64,000 nucleotides of DNA from Billgrantia tianxiuensis (GTDB taxonomy: Bacteria > Pseudomonadota > Gammaproteobacteria > Pseudomonadales > Halomonadaceae), in the NCBI RefSeq assembly GCF_009834345.1, contig NZ_CP035042.1, positions 4,092,001 through 4,156,000 of the forward strand. Reading direction: 5' to 3'. The notes beneath the pieces were generated by a model, which worked only from the letters and a program-made list of their open reading frames with translations, made no database searches and was not told the DNA's origin. How positions within the stretch are numbered: the stretch's first letter is position 1; every line of letters begins with the position of its first letter. Of this stretch, positions 37,301-45,840 are shown in pieces. The translations under genes and the position numbers were made by a program.

Positions 37301-38166
37301 CCACCGCCATGGAAGCCACCGCGTTGGAGGTATTGGAAGAGCCCCGCGACAGCGGCCAGAGCGAACCGTTGCCTTCCTTGCATCGGTTCCCCCGGGGTCC
37401 AGGGCCTGGCACCTTCCTCCACGGGATTTTGGAGTGGGCTGGGGAACTGGGCTTCACCCGCGTGGCCCGCGACCCCGCCCTGCGCGAGGAGACCCTGGCC
37501 CGGCGCTGCCAGGTGCGCGGCTGGCAGCCGTGGCTGAACACCCTGCACGCCTGGTTCGGCACCCTGCTCGCCGCCCCGCTGCCGCTGCCCAACGGCGCGG
37601 GCAGCCTCAGGCTCGAAGCGCTCAGCCGCTACCAGGTCGAGATGGAGTTCTGGTTCGCCTCGCGCCAGGTCGACACCCGTCGGCTGGACGCCCTCGTAAG
37701 TGCTTACACACTGGCAAGCCCGGATAACAGCTCGGATGCCGGCCTGCCCCGCCCCGCGCTGGATGCCGACACCCTCAACGGCATGCTCAAGGGCTTCATC
37801 GACTTGGTGTTCGAGCATGAGGGGCGCTACTACGTGGCCGACTGGAAATCGAACCACCTGGGGCCGGACGACAGCGCCTACAGCCAGGAGGCCATGCGCC
37901 AGGCGGTGGCCGCCAAGCGCTACGACCTGCAGTACGCGCTCTACCTGCTGGCCCTGCATCGTCTGCTCAAGGCGCGCCTGCCGGGCTACGATTACGACCG
38001 CCATATCGGCGGCTCGCTCACCGTCTTTCTCCGGGGCGCCAACGCCGAGAGCCGAGGCGTATACGCCGAGCGCCCCCCGCGGGAGTTGATCGAAGCGCTG
38101 GACGCGCTGTTCCAGGGCGACACCCGAGCGGCAGGCACCCGCACCACCACGGAGGCGCCGGCATGA
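34371..38166 (+). pseudogene. recB: Exodeoxyribonuclease V subunit beta (RecB), interrupted by two frameshifts
   Basis: Three frames together encode a full-length RecB. The first (34371 to about 35026) has Walker A EASAGTGKTFTIA, the second (about 35027-36230) runs through the UvrD-type helicase with VDEFQDTDPVQYR, GDPKQAIYAFRGAD and ending VFASPVAP, and the third (from about 36232) starts LDAWLRACAEP and contains VYVALTRARHATW-like motif VI and the C-terminal nuclease motif ADWKSNHLG. Adding one C in 35023-35031 and one C in 36228-36232 gives a 1265-residue protein. It overlaps recC (ATGA) at its start and recD (ATGA) at its end. All motifs are undamaged, so the shifts are probably sequence errors. 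Confidence 0.92.
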
Positions 38167-40520
38167 GCAAGCGCATCAAGCACCACGACGACGCCACCCC
38201 GGACCTGTTCGCCGATCTCGGAGAGGAACCAGCAGGCAGCTGCCAGGCAGCCGACGAGGGCGCCGAACCTGAACCGCCCCAAGCCGAGCCGGAACCGAAC
38301 CAAGCCGCGCCGGGCAGCGCACAAGCCGCGCTTCACGACACCCAGGCACTGTTCGCCCTGCTCGACCGCTGGGTGGAGCGCGGCTGGCTGCGCGCGCTGG
38401 ATCGGGCACTGGCGAGCTTCTTCCAGCGCGAGGTGAACGACGCCCCGCCCCTGCTGCTACTCGCCGCGGCGCTGGCCAGCCATCAGCTTGGCCGCGGCCA
38501 CGTGTGCCTCGACCTCGCCCAGACCCTCGCCGCTCCCGACCTGGCGCTCTCGCTGCCGCCGGAAGGCGACGACCTTAGCGACCCGCCGCCGCTGCCAAGC
38601 GACCTATTGGCCGAACTGGATCTCGCCACCTGGCGCGACGCCCTGCACCACACCGCCCTGGTGGCGGACGGCAACGAACCACCGGGAAACACCCCGCTGG
38701 TGCGCAGCGAACGCGACGGCAACGTGCGGCTCTACCTGCGCCGCTACTGGCAGTACGAGCAGGACATTCGCGGCCTGATCGGCAGCCGGCTTACAGCCGC
38801 CACCGAGGCAGAAGCCGATACCGTCACCCTGGCCCGGGCACTGGCCGCGCTCTTTACCCCAGGGCATGAACTCGACTGGCAGCAGGCCGCCTGTGCGCTG
38901 GCCAGCCGCTCGCGCTTCGCCGTGATCACCGGTGGCCCCGGCACCGGCAAGACCACCACCGTGGTCAAGTTGCTCGCCCTGCTCCAGGCGCTGGCCCTGG
39001 GGGAGCCGGTACAGGCGGGCTCAAGCGCCCCGCGCCCGCTGCGCATTCGCCTGGCCGCCCCCACCGGCAAGGCTGCCGCCCGGCTCAACGAATCCATCGC
39101 CAAGCAGGTGCAGGGGCTTTCGCTGGTGGAACTGGCCGCCGCCGTGGGCCAACAGGGTGTGGATATCTCAACCCTGCGCGACAGCATTCCCACCGAAGTC
39201 ACTACGCTGCATAGATTGCTGGGCTCACGGCCGGATACCCGCCACTTCCGTCACCACGCCGGCAACCCGCTGGCGCTGGACGCCCTGGTGATCGACGAAG
39301 CCTCGATGGTGGATATCGAGATGATGGCTGCCGTGCTCACCGCCCTGCCGCCCAAGGCGCGACTGATTCTGCTCGGCGACAAGGACCAGCTCGCCTCGGT
39401 GGAGGCCGGCGCCGTGCTCGGCGACCTGTGCCAACGCGCCGAAGGCGGCCACTACACCCCGGCCACCTGCGACTGGCTGCAACGGGTGACCGGCACGCCG
39501 ATTCCCGAGCAATACCGGGACGAAACCGGCCAGCCGCTGGACCAGGCCATCGCCATGCTGCGGGTGAGCCACCGCTTCGATGCCAAAAGCGGCATCGGCC
39601 AGCTCGCCGAAGCGGTCAACCGCCCGCTCGCACCCGAGCATGGGCAAAAAGAGAAAAAACGCGCGGTACGCGAAATCTTCGGCACTGATGAAAAGTCACG
39701 CTACGCCGACATCGCCCGGCTCGCCCTGGCGGACGCCGACGACTCGGCGCTGGATCGCCTGGTGGTGAATGGCAACCCGGCTGGTTTCATCAACAGCGGC
39801 GAAGGCCGCCATGACCGACGCGGCGAGCCCATCGCCCCGCCCCGCGGCTACGCTCACTACCTGGAAGTGAGGCAGGCCGCGCGGCCCGCCCAGCCGTTCT
39901 TTGGCGAAGGCGATGCACGCCAGCCCTACGACGACTGGGCCCGCCAGGTACTCGCCGCCCACGGCCATTTCCAGTTGCTGTGCGCACTGAGAAAAGGCCC
40001 CTGGGGCATCGAAGGGCTGAACCCGCGCATCGGCCGCGCACTGCGCCGCGCCGGCTGGCTCAAGGCCAGCGACCTGGAGCTGGAACAGGGCTGGTTCGAA
40101 GGCCGCCCGGTGCTCGTTACCCGCAACGACTACGGCTTGGGGCTGATGAACGGCGATATCGGCATCACCCTCGCCGTGCCCGAAGCTCGCAGCGCAAGCG
40201 AAACGCCCGGCCGCACCCTGCTGCGCGTCGCCTTCCCGGCCAGCGACGGCAGCGGCGACATCAAATGGGTGCTGCCCAGCCGCCTGCAAGCGGTGGAAAC
40301 CGTATTCGCCATGACGGTACACAAATCCCAGGGCTCGGAATTCACCCACACCGCCCTGCTGCTCCCCGACGCCCCCAATCCCATCCTCACCCGGGAGCTG
40401 GTCTATACCGGCATCACCCGGGCGCGGGACTGGCTGACGCTGGTGGAGACGGGCCGCGGCATGCTGGATGAGGCGGTGACGAGGGAGGTGGTCAGGGTGA
40501 GTGGGTTGGGGAAGTTGTAA
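38163..40520 (+). CDS. recD: Exodeoxyribonuclease V subunit alpha (RecD)
   Basis: A 785-residue superfamily 1B helicase. Walker A ITGGPGTGKTTTVVKLLALL is near residue 258, Walker B DALVIDEASMVDI near 380, GDKDQLASVEAG follows, and the late motifs TVHKSQGSEF and YTGITRA are near the C-terminus. It provides the fast 5'-3' motor of RecBCD. It is longer than E. coli RecD (608), partly from an N-terminal acidic, proline-rich extension (about residues 20-60) and from a segment near residue 495-570 (KKRAVREIFGTDEKSRY and after). It overlaps the recB stop by ATGA. The function is well supported. Confidence 0.95.
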   Translation: MSKRIKHHDDATPDLFADLGEEPAGSCQAADEGAEPEPPQAEPEPNQAAPGSAQAALHDTQALFALLDRWVERGWLRALDRALASFFQREVNDAPPLLLLAAALASHQLGRGHVCLDLAQTLAAPDLALSLPPEGDDLSDPPPLPSDLLAELDLATWRDALHHTALVADGNEPPGNTPLVRSERDGNVRLYLRRYWQYEQDIRGLIGSRLTAATEAEADTVTLARALAALFTPGHELDWQQAACALASRSRFAVITGGPGTGKTTTVVKLLALLQALALGEPVQAGSSAPRPLRIRLAAPTGKAAARLNESIAKQVQGLSLVELAAAVGQQGVDISTLRDSIPTEVTTLHRLLGSRPDTRHFRHHAGNPLALDALVIDEASMVDIEMMAAVLTALPPKARLILLGDKDQLASVEAGAVLGDLCQRAEGGHYTPATCDWLQRVTGTPIPEQYRDETGQPLDQAIAMLRVSHRFDAKSGIGQLAEAVNRPLAPEHGQKEKKRAVREIFGTDEKSRYADIARLALADADDSALDRLVVNGNPAGFINSGEGRHDRRGEPIAPPRGYAHYLEVRQAARPAQPFFGEGDARQPYDDWARQVLAAHGHFQLLCALRKGPWGIEGLNPRIGRALRRAGWLKASDLELEQGWFEGRPVLVTRNDYGLGLMNGDIGITLAVPEARSASETPGRTLLRVAFPASDGSGDIKWVLPSRLQAVETVFAMTVHKSQGSEFTHTALLLPDAPNPILTRELVYTGITRARDWLTLVETGRGMLDEAVTREVVRVSGLGKL

Positions 40521-40581
40521 TAAAGCCCAAGGGGTGCCCTGGAAATCGACATGTATAGTTATCAAAGCAAGGGAGTTGCGA

Positions 40582-41337
40582 ATGAAGCACTACAGAAAAA
40601 TCGAACATGTGAGACGCCACGGCCTCTCCCTGCTGGCTCGGCTCGGCCGCTACGAGTTGGCAGTGCTGCTGTGTGTCTCGGTCCTTTCCGGCGGGGTCTG
40701 GGGGTTCATCGAACTGGCCGATGCTGTCATCGAGGGAGAGACCCAGAGCATCGACGAAACCCTGCTGCTCTCCCTGCGCAATCCTGCCGATCACACCGAT
40801 CCGCTCGGCCCGGGCTGGGTCGAGGAAATGGGGCGGGACTTTACCGCGCTCGGCGGTGTCGGCGTGCTGGTCGTGATCACCCTGGGCGCCCTGGGCTACC
40901 TGCTACTCGCCCGGCACTATCGCGCGGCGCTCTTTGCCTCGGTCGTGGTGCCAGGCGGCATGCTGCTCAGCACGTTGATGAAGATGGGCTTCGATCGTCC
41001 TCGGCCCGACCTCGTGCCGCATGAAGCCATGGTCTACACCGCGAGCTTCCCCAGCGGTCACTCGATGATGTCTGCCGTCACCTACCTCACCCTGGCCGCC
41101 CTGCTCATTCGAGTACAGCCGGCGCTGAGGCTGAAGGCCTACCTGCTGATACTGGCGATACTGCTCACCCTGCTGGTGGGCATCAGCCGTGTCTACCTCG
41201 GCGTGCATTGGCCGACGGATGTACTTGCCGGCTGGACCGCCGGAGCGGCCTGGGCCGCGCTGTGCTGGCTGGTGATGCGCTGGTTGCAGCGGCGCGGGCA
41301 GGTAGAGACAGAAGAGAGCAGCTCGGGTACTGAGTAG
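40582..41337 (+). CDS. PAP2-superfamily membrane phosphatase
   Basis: A 251-residue integral membrane phosphatase. The three PAP2 motifs appear: KMGFDRPRP, FPSGHSMMS and SRVYLGVHWPTDV, with the catalytic histidines in the second and third. Five to six hydrophobic segments are visible. It probably hydrolyses a lipid phosphate or undecaprenyl diphosphate at the outer face of the inner membrane. AAGGGAG lies upstream of the ATG at 40582. It follows recD by 61 bp and is the last backbone-like gene before the cassette at 41370. Confidence 0.9.
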   Translation: MKHYRKIEHVRRHGLSLLARLGRYELAVLLCVSVLSGGVWGFIELADAVIEGETQSIDETLLLSLRNPADHTDPLGPGWVEEMGRDFTALGGVGVLVVITLGALGYLLLARHYRAALFASVVVPGGMLLSTLMKMGFDRPRPDLVPHEAMVYTASFPSGHSMMSAVTYLTLAALLIRVQPALRLKAYLLILAILLTLLVGISRVYLGVHWPTDVLAGWTAGAAWAALCWLVMRWLQRRGQVETEESSSGTE

Positions 41338-41363
41338 GTGATCAAGCGATGGGAGCCGCAGAA

Positions 41364-41432
41364 TCCTAACGCTCAAGCTCAGCTGGGAAACCGCGCAGAG
41401 GTTTGGCGGTCGGCTGAAGCGCCTTGTTGGGC
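41364..41432 (-). other. attC-like integron recombination site
   Basis: Read on the minus strand, GCCCAAC (41432-41426, consensus RYYYAAC) begins the element one base after the SnoaL stop, and GTTAGGA (41370-41364) ends it. Between them are the paired arms AAGGCGCTTCAGCCGACC and CAGCTGAGCTTGAGC, plus an inner ACCGC/GCGGT pair. Both ends fit the published degenerate consensus for environmental attC sites well. Size (69 bp) is in the attC range. Confidence 0.7.
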
Positions 41433-41861
41433 GTCATTCGCCATCCTCCGGCACTGGAGCCAGCATGTTTGCATCCCGTGCAAGCACCCATTTGCCGTTC
41501 TCTTTTTTGAGGATGGATAGCGTATGGCCCGCACGAGTGACTGTTTTACCGCCAGGCGGCGTAACCACAACGGTGAGCTTAGTCCACATATAAGCCCATT
41601 CTCCCAGGATCTTGATCTCCTGAACTTCGCTCGTGCCATCAAACTGCGGCGCATTTTCACCCGATTGGGCATTGGCCGCGGCTACGAAATCGCTCTTTCT
41701 CATTACCGGCTGGCCAGTGACCAGAAAGATGGCATCCTCGGACATGAGTGACAAGACAGTCTCGGCATCGCCCGATTTAGTGGCAGCCATCCAAGTAGAT
41801 ACAAGCTGCCGAATTTGTTCTTTATCTCTTTGCATGTGAGCTCCTGTGCTTCGATGTCCAA
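41370..41861 (-). mobile_element. Solitary integron-type gene cassette
   Basis: The cassette reads minus: start TTGGAC (41861-41856), ribosome site, SnoaL-like ORF, attC-like site ending at the G of GTTAGGA. If closed into a circle its attC would have R' GTTGGAC, which pairs 6 of 7 with its own R'' GCCCAAC, as expected for a real cassette. No integrase or attI and no second convincing attC was seen in the window. The length is 492 bp. Confidence 0.6.
41434..41835 (-). CDS. SnoaL-like/DUF4440 (SgcJ/EcaC family) protein in a gene cassette
   Basis: A 133-residue NTF2-fold protein of the SgcJ/EcaC type. The starting helix KEQIRQLVSTWMAATKSGD, VLSLMSEDAIFLV near 30 and the WVLARDANMLAPV ending are characteristic. 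Such proteins bind small hydrophobic ligands or act as isomerases; many are carried on integron cassettes with unknown roles. GGAG lies 6 bases before the ATG at 41835. The stop is followed at once by an attC-like site. Its lower GC content than neighbours agrees with acquisition by transfer. Confidence 0.82.
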   Translation of the reverse strand: MQRDKEQIRQLVSTWMAATKSGDAETVLSLMSEDAIFLVTGQPVMRKSDFVAAANAQSGENAPQFDGTSEVQEIKILGEWAYMWTKLTVVVTPPGGKTVTRAGHTLSILKKENGKWVLARDANMLAPVPEDGE

Positions 41862-41867
41862 CAGGCA

Positions 41868-41913
41868 TTAAACCACACGGCATGATATCGGATGAATCCG
41901 CATGCACGTTTAA
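41868..41913. repeat. Imperfect inverted repeat at the cassette 5' flank
   Basis: TTAAAC, CATG and CGGAT arms pair with ATCCG, CATG and GTTTAA across a short loop, about 7 bp from the cassette start at 41861. It could be a folded secondary site at which the cassette entered. It does not fit the attC end consensus. Confidence 0.35.
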
Positions 41914-42094
41914 CAATGTCATACTTCACGCCACTTTCCCCCTCAACCATTGAAACTCAGAGACATTAAGAATGGCTCGGCCAAATAACATCTGTCATCG
42001 CGCATGCCGCATAACACTGATGTACGGGCATGCTGCATTTGCCACCATGGCCGCTATGGGCCGACAGCTGCCAAACGCTTTTCATCAGCATAGA

Positions 42095-42262
42095 CTAACG
42101 TTTCCAATATGGCCATAAGCGGGACATTGCATACATAAACCCCAAGGCCATAAAGCCTATTGCCCAACCCACTCCCTGCAACACAAAAGTTAAATCATTC
42201 CTGACTCTGATAGTGCGCCTATCAAAGCAGATACTGTCTTCCTCAAGCAACTCCCCCAACAT
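42095..42262 (-). CDS. Small membrane protein, unassigned
   Basis: A 55-residue ORF with one hydrophobic helix near the C-terminus (VLQGVGWAIGFMALGFMYAM) after an acidic start (MLGELLEEDSICFD). It overlaps the preceding ORF by 20 bp in another frame. If one G of the GGGG run near 42266 were removed, the two would join into one protein of about 104 residues with an N-terminal signal and a C-terminal helix. No homolog is recognised, and coding is supported only by context and composition. It may be a small cassette-type gene. Confidence 0.35.
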   Translation of the reverse strand: MLGELLEEDSICFDRRTIRVRNDLTFVLQGVGWAIGFMALGFMYAMSRLWPYWKR

Positions 42263-42410
42263 CTCCCCTATTGTTCACATACACCGCCACAGATGAAAAC
42301 CCATACCCTAAATACTCAGGATTAATATAACTCTTTCCTGCCGCGGCGCTGCATTCAGAAATAAAAACAAGAGTCAACAAAACAACCACAAAGCCAACTA
42401 TACGATTCAT
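42243..42410 (-). CDS. Small exported protein, unassigned
   Basis: A 55-residue ORF starting ATG at 42410 with a signal-peptide-like segment (MNRIVGFVVVLLTLVFISE) and a short polar tail containing YLGYGFSSVAVYVNN. The region is AT-rich for this window. It may be continuous with the next ORF, as noted there. No family is recognised; coding is uncertain. Confidence 0.35.
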   Translation of the reverse strand: MNRIVGFVVVLLTLVFISECSAAAGKSYINPEYLGYGFSSVAVYVNNRGDVGGVA

Positions 42411-42788
42411 GGACCCACCCCGCCAACTTGCTGCACAGGAAATTACCAACCACCACCCTTGCAAGCCAATCACCACCCAGCATTCATCACAAAAAATTAA
42501 GCATCCCTGCTCATTTATAATATAACCTTCGACAGTCCGCTTTGTATCGATACCGGCCAGCGTGGCAGGCATCCTCGCTCGCGAAATTTTATAGCACTGG
42601 GAGTAACGGCGCTGGATAACATGCTCTCGACAGCCAAGCGGCTGGAGCGTTAGCTTAGTCTCAGTGGATTCCTTTTCCAGGCGATTGTCCTACGCGTACG
42701 GTTGTATTGTTATGTATCTTTGCGTTTCAGCCTAGCACCGAAACATGTGTTGTCCTATGACGAGAATCAACGCAGCTCTACGAAAGGA
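42411..42788. other. AT-richer spacer without a supported gene
   Basis: A 378-bp stretch, lower in GC than the flanks. It contains only poor ORFs and a weak GCGTTAGC inverted pair at about 42613-42660 that was examined as a possible attC and rejected. It separates the small cassette-like ORFs from the truncated DUF6544 copy. Confidence 0.5.
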
Positions 42789-43300
42789 TCAGCTCTGCGC
42801 CACAGGAAACCTAACCTCCTCCACCCTCGCTTGAAAGAAAGGAAAGTACGCCTCGGTGCCGAAGTGGTTGCCCGCCTCGACCTTGGTGGGCAGGGTGAAG
42901 CCTTCGAAGTTTTGGAAGTCGTCCAGGTAGCCGCCGAAGGGCTGGAGCCGCCACTCCTTCTCGGGGTTGGCGTTGCTCCAGCGCTGGAACTGTACCCAGC
43001 GCGGTTGGCCGTTCTCGGCCACGGCGATCTCTATCGCTTGTTCCAGGGTGCCGTGGGTGATGATCGCTCGGGCCAGGTTGGGCTCGCCGGTATCTTCCCA
43101 GCGCACGCCGGCCTCTTCCCAGTGCACTCCGTGCTGGGGCAGCAGCGCTGCCGGGGCCCAGAAGGCGGCTTCCGCTACCGCTCGGCCGGACGAGGCGCGC
43201 AGGTGGTTGTCGTCACCCCCGCCCTGGCGACGGGTAGTGTGACGCTGAGCCAGAAGCGCGTCCAGGAGCTGCCTTCCGCCATGCTGTTCGTCCGTGAGGG
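42789..43300 (-). pseudogene. Truncated DUF6544-family gene (3' part only)
   Basis: This is a partial copy of the gene at 46509-47375. It encodes the C-terminal half, including AIITHGTLEQAIEIAVAENG and FGGYLDDFQNFEGFTLP, and ends FPVAQS. The copy breaks off near 43296, where similarity to the intact gene stops. It has lost one G relative to the intact copy (near 43225), which shifts the upstream frame, and has a 21-bp tandem duplication at 43093-43134 (HWEEAGV/RWEDTGE). No start or membrane segment remains, so it is a relic. Confidence 0.85.
42815..43296 (-). repeat. Direct repeat, copy A (truncated DUF6544)
   Basis: This segment is highly similar to 46529-46986 and has the same orientation. 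The two copies bracket a roughly 3.2 kb block with the potassium channel, DUF4236 gene, RES remnant and HigBA. Confidence 0.8.
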
Positions 43301-43433
43301 CTCGGTGGAAGCGTTGGCAATAGCGCCATCCGTACACCTAAGCATTATGCTAATAATGCTGCGATCCCCATTCATTTTGGCAATGGGTCTGAGAAGCTTG
43401 AACTGGCCAGCTGGCGACGGGATAGGGGGACGC

Positions 43434-44243
43434 ATGCAGCCATTGGATAGCCAGAAGGCCAGCCCCTATGCGGGTTGGCGCCGTCGCCTTTACCTGATGC
43501 TCGAGCCCACCGCTCGCCAAGCTCCTGGGCTGTCGATCCCCAACCGCTTCATCGCCGTGGTAATAATTCTCGCAACGGCACTGACGATTTTGGAGACGGA
43601 GCCGGTAGTTCGAGCGCTGGCTCCTAGCTTCTTCGTCACCGCCGAGGCAGTGCTGGCCTTGGCTTTTCTGGTGGAGTACGTCGCGCGCGTGATTGCGGCT
43701 GGCGAAGATGCTCGATATCGAGGGCTAGCTGGACGTTTACGCTTCATGGTCAGCCCATGGGCAATCATCGACCTGCTGGCGATTCTGCCATTCTTCCTGA
43801 CCATGGGGGCAGTCAACGCCTTTGCGTTGCGTCTGCTCAAGCTGATCCGGCTGCTCAGGCTAGCGCGCCTGGGGCACTTCTCCAACGCGATCGGCGATCT
43901 CTATTCAGCAGTGCGCGGTCGGCGCTATGAACTCACGGTAAGCTTGATGGTGGCTGTGGCACTGCTGATCGTCACCAGCAGCGTGATCTATGTTCTGGAA
44001 GCCAGCCATCAGCCCGAGGCCTTCGGGAGCATTCCCAGGGCGCTCTGGTGGAGCGTAGCCACACTTACCACGGTGGGCTATGGGGACGTGACACCGGTGA
44101 CTGCGGCTGGGCAGCTGTTTGCAGGCCTGACCGCCATCGTCGGCATCGGCATGATCGCCATGCCGACCGGCATCCTGGCTGCTGCTTTCAGCGATGCCAT
44201 GCAGAAACGTCGGGAGCAGGCTGAAAACGACAACAACAAGTGA
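43434..44243 (+). CDS. Voltage-gated-type potassium channel
   Basis: A 269-residue six-helix ion channel. The S4-like segment is RLLKLIRLLRLARLG, the selectivity filter is TTVGYGDVTPVT and the pore ends in the S6 helix IVGIGMIAMPTGILAAAFS. The filter is a canonical K+ signature, and the S4 has regularly spaced basic residues so it may sense voltage. GGGGGA lies 4 bases before the ATG at 43434. It is inside the block flanked by the DUF6544 repeats. Confidence 0.93.
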   Translation: MQPLDSQKASPYAGWRRRLYLMLEPTARQAPGLSIPNRFIAVVIILATALTILETEPVVRALAPSFFVTAEAVLALAFLVEYVARVIAAGEDARYRGLAGRLRFMVSPWAIIDLLAILPFFLTMGAVNAFALRLLKLIRLLRLARLGHFSNAIGDLYSAVRGRRYELTVSLMVAVALLIVTSSVIYVLEASHQPEAFGSIPRALWWSVATLTTVGYGDVTPVTAAGQLFAGLTAIVGIGMIAMPTGILAAAFSDAMQKRREQAENDNNK

Positions 44244-44261
44244 CAAGACAGGGAGCAGGGA

Positions 44262-45524
44262 ATGGCACTTCGATTCCGTCGCCGCATCCGTATTGCCCCA
44301 GGCATTAGCCTCAACCTCAGCAAAAGCGGGATCGGGGCCTCCATCGGTCCTCGTGGCGCCAAGATAAGCGTAGGGAGTCGTGGCGTTTATGCCAACGTGG
44401 GGCTGCCGGGTACCGGCCTCGCCTTCCGTGAGAAGCTCAACAAGAGCGGTGGCCGGCGCTCAACCAGCGCCCTGGCGGGGGCACCTTCTGCGGGAAAAAT
44501 ACTTGAGCAACAGCTCAAGACAGGTGGCTCGGCAGCTGCGCGTGTCCGTGTCGATGAGAACGGCGAGGTCGTGATCACCGACGACGATGGCCAGCCATAT
44601 GATGAGACGGAGCTCCGTGTACTTCGTAAGTACGCTGGAGAGGGCATGCGCGATTTGCTCCAGCAAGCGTGCGATCGGCTAAACGCCGATCTGTCCGCGC
44701 TGGCGACGGTGCACCTTGATACGCTGCCCCCACGAGACACCCCAGTGTTTCAGGCTCGTGCGTTTTCCGAGCCTGAGCCTCAGCGCTGGACTCGCCTCAA
44801 GCCGACGTTGTGGTGCCGTATCTGGCCACCGGCGGGGCGTCGGCTAGAAGAACAGAACGAGCAACGGGCTGGGCAATACGCACACGCCTTCAGCGAATGG
44901 GAGGCGGCGGCGCGAGCCTTCAACGAGCAGGAACGGCAACGGCGCAAGCAAGAGACCGAGTTAGTACTGACGAGCCTCGATGCCATGGCCAATGTCCTTG
45001 AGGAACATCTGGGGGAAATCCCATGGCCGAGGGAGACGAACGTGAGCTTCGATCTCGGTGATGATGCCAGCACCATCGCTATCGACATCGAGCTACCCGA
45101 AGAGGATGCCTTCCCGGACGTGGAGTACAACCTGGCCGCCAAACAGGCAAAGGTTTCCGTCAAAAAAGTTGCCTCCACGCGACGTCGAATGCTCTACCGC
45201 GACTACGCTCATGGTGTTGCGATGCGGGTGCTGGGTGAGATATTCCACCGCCTCCCAACCGTTCAGGTGGCGCTGGTATCGGCCTACATGCCGGCACTCG
45301 ACGCTGGTACTGGACAACCCACCGAAAGCTACCTCTACAGCGTCCTGGTCACTAAGCCCCAGTGGCGAGAAATCAACTTCCAGGCCTTGGCCGACATCGA
45401 GCCACCTGCCACTTTGGAGCGCTTCGAGCTGCGAAGAAAAATGACCAAGACGGGAGTATTCAAGCCTATTGAACCGTTCGATGTCGAAGCGCTGGCAAGC
45501 TGTCGCGCACAGCTGATTGACTAA
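44262..45524 (+). CDS. DUF4236 domain-containing protein
   Basis: A 420-residue protein. The N-terminal DUF4236 domain (about residues 1-57) shows FRRRIRIAPGISLNLSKSGI and SVGSRGVYANVGLPGTGLA. The remainder is polar, with a helical part near 205-245 rich in Glu and Gln and a beta-rich C-terminal part near 265-400 (DDASTIAIDIELPEEDAFP, LYSVLVTKPQWREINF). There is no membrane segment. The domain is of unknown function and is seen in proteins associated with mobile and phage-related regions. It follows the channel gene by 18 bp and is probably in the same transcript. Confidence 0.85.
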   Translation: MALRFRRRIRIAPGISLNLSKSGIGASIGPRGAKISVGSRGVYANVGLPGTGLAFREKLNKSGGRRSTSALAGAPSAGKILEQQLKTGGSAAARVRVDENGEVVITDDDGQPYDETELRVLRKYAGEGMRDLLQQACDRLNADLSALATVHLDTLPPRDTPVFQARAFSEPEPQRWTRLKPTLWCRIWPPAGRRLEEQNEQRAGQYAHAFSEWEAAARAFNEQERQRRKQETELVLTSLDAMANVLEEHLGEIPWPRETNVSFDLGDDASTIAIDIELPEEDAFPDVEYNLAAKQAKVSVKKVASTRRRMLYRDYAHGVAMRVLGEIFHRLPTVQVALVSAYMPALDAGTGQPTESYLYSVLVTKPQWREINFQALADIEPPATLERFELRRKMTKTGVFKPIEPFDVEALASCRAQLID

Positions 45525-45548
45525 CAGGTTCCAAGAAAAAGGCAATAA

Positions 45549-45716
45549 GGCCTGGGAGCCCCACGCGTCTACCCAAGCGTGCGTGATCCGGGCGGTGAGT
45601 ATGCCGCGGTGCTTCGTCCGCCAGTATTGTCGGCCACCTGGCAGGGCCGGCACTTCGGCTATGAGTGGGGCGGTGAACGAATTCGCCATGTCCTCGAGCT
45701 GCGATTGGTGGAGTGA
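45549..45716 (+). pseudogene. RES-domain toxin remnant (C-terminal part)
   Basis: A 55-codon open stretch, preceded by an in-frame TAA at 45546 and without a start codon, encodes VYPSVRDPGGEYAAVLRPPVL and ends HVLELRLVE. This matches the C-terminal end of RES-domain proteins (YPSVR, PGG, then an aromatic ending), which degrade NAD+ as the toxin of Xre-RES pairs. No N-terminal part and no Xre-type antitoxin gene is next to it. It is a relic and probably came with the neighbouring HigBA genes or an earlier element. Confidence 0.65.
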
Positions 45717-45840
45717 GGATTGATTCGAGGGAAGGCAAACCATCGCCCTTTGCTGATGTAATATCTCTATGTCGAACCATCGTGTGCGCTTGACATAGCC
45801 TGGCGCTGCAGCAAAGCTATACGCAATCTACGTACACTAC

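Noticed and set aside
34371-38166. Programmed frameshifting in recB, malonyl-CoA decarboxylase or hipB
   Set aside because: No slippery heptamer plus stimulator arrangement is visible, and the same one-base loss in G/C runs in six unrelated genes is better explained by sequencing error.
42613-42660. Second attC-like site (TAACGGCGCTGG to GAGCGTTAGC)
   Set aside because: Only the outer TAACG/CGTTA pairs; the inner arms do not match and neither end fits the RYYYAAC/GTTRRRY consensus.
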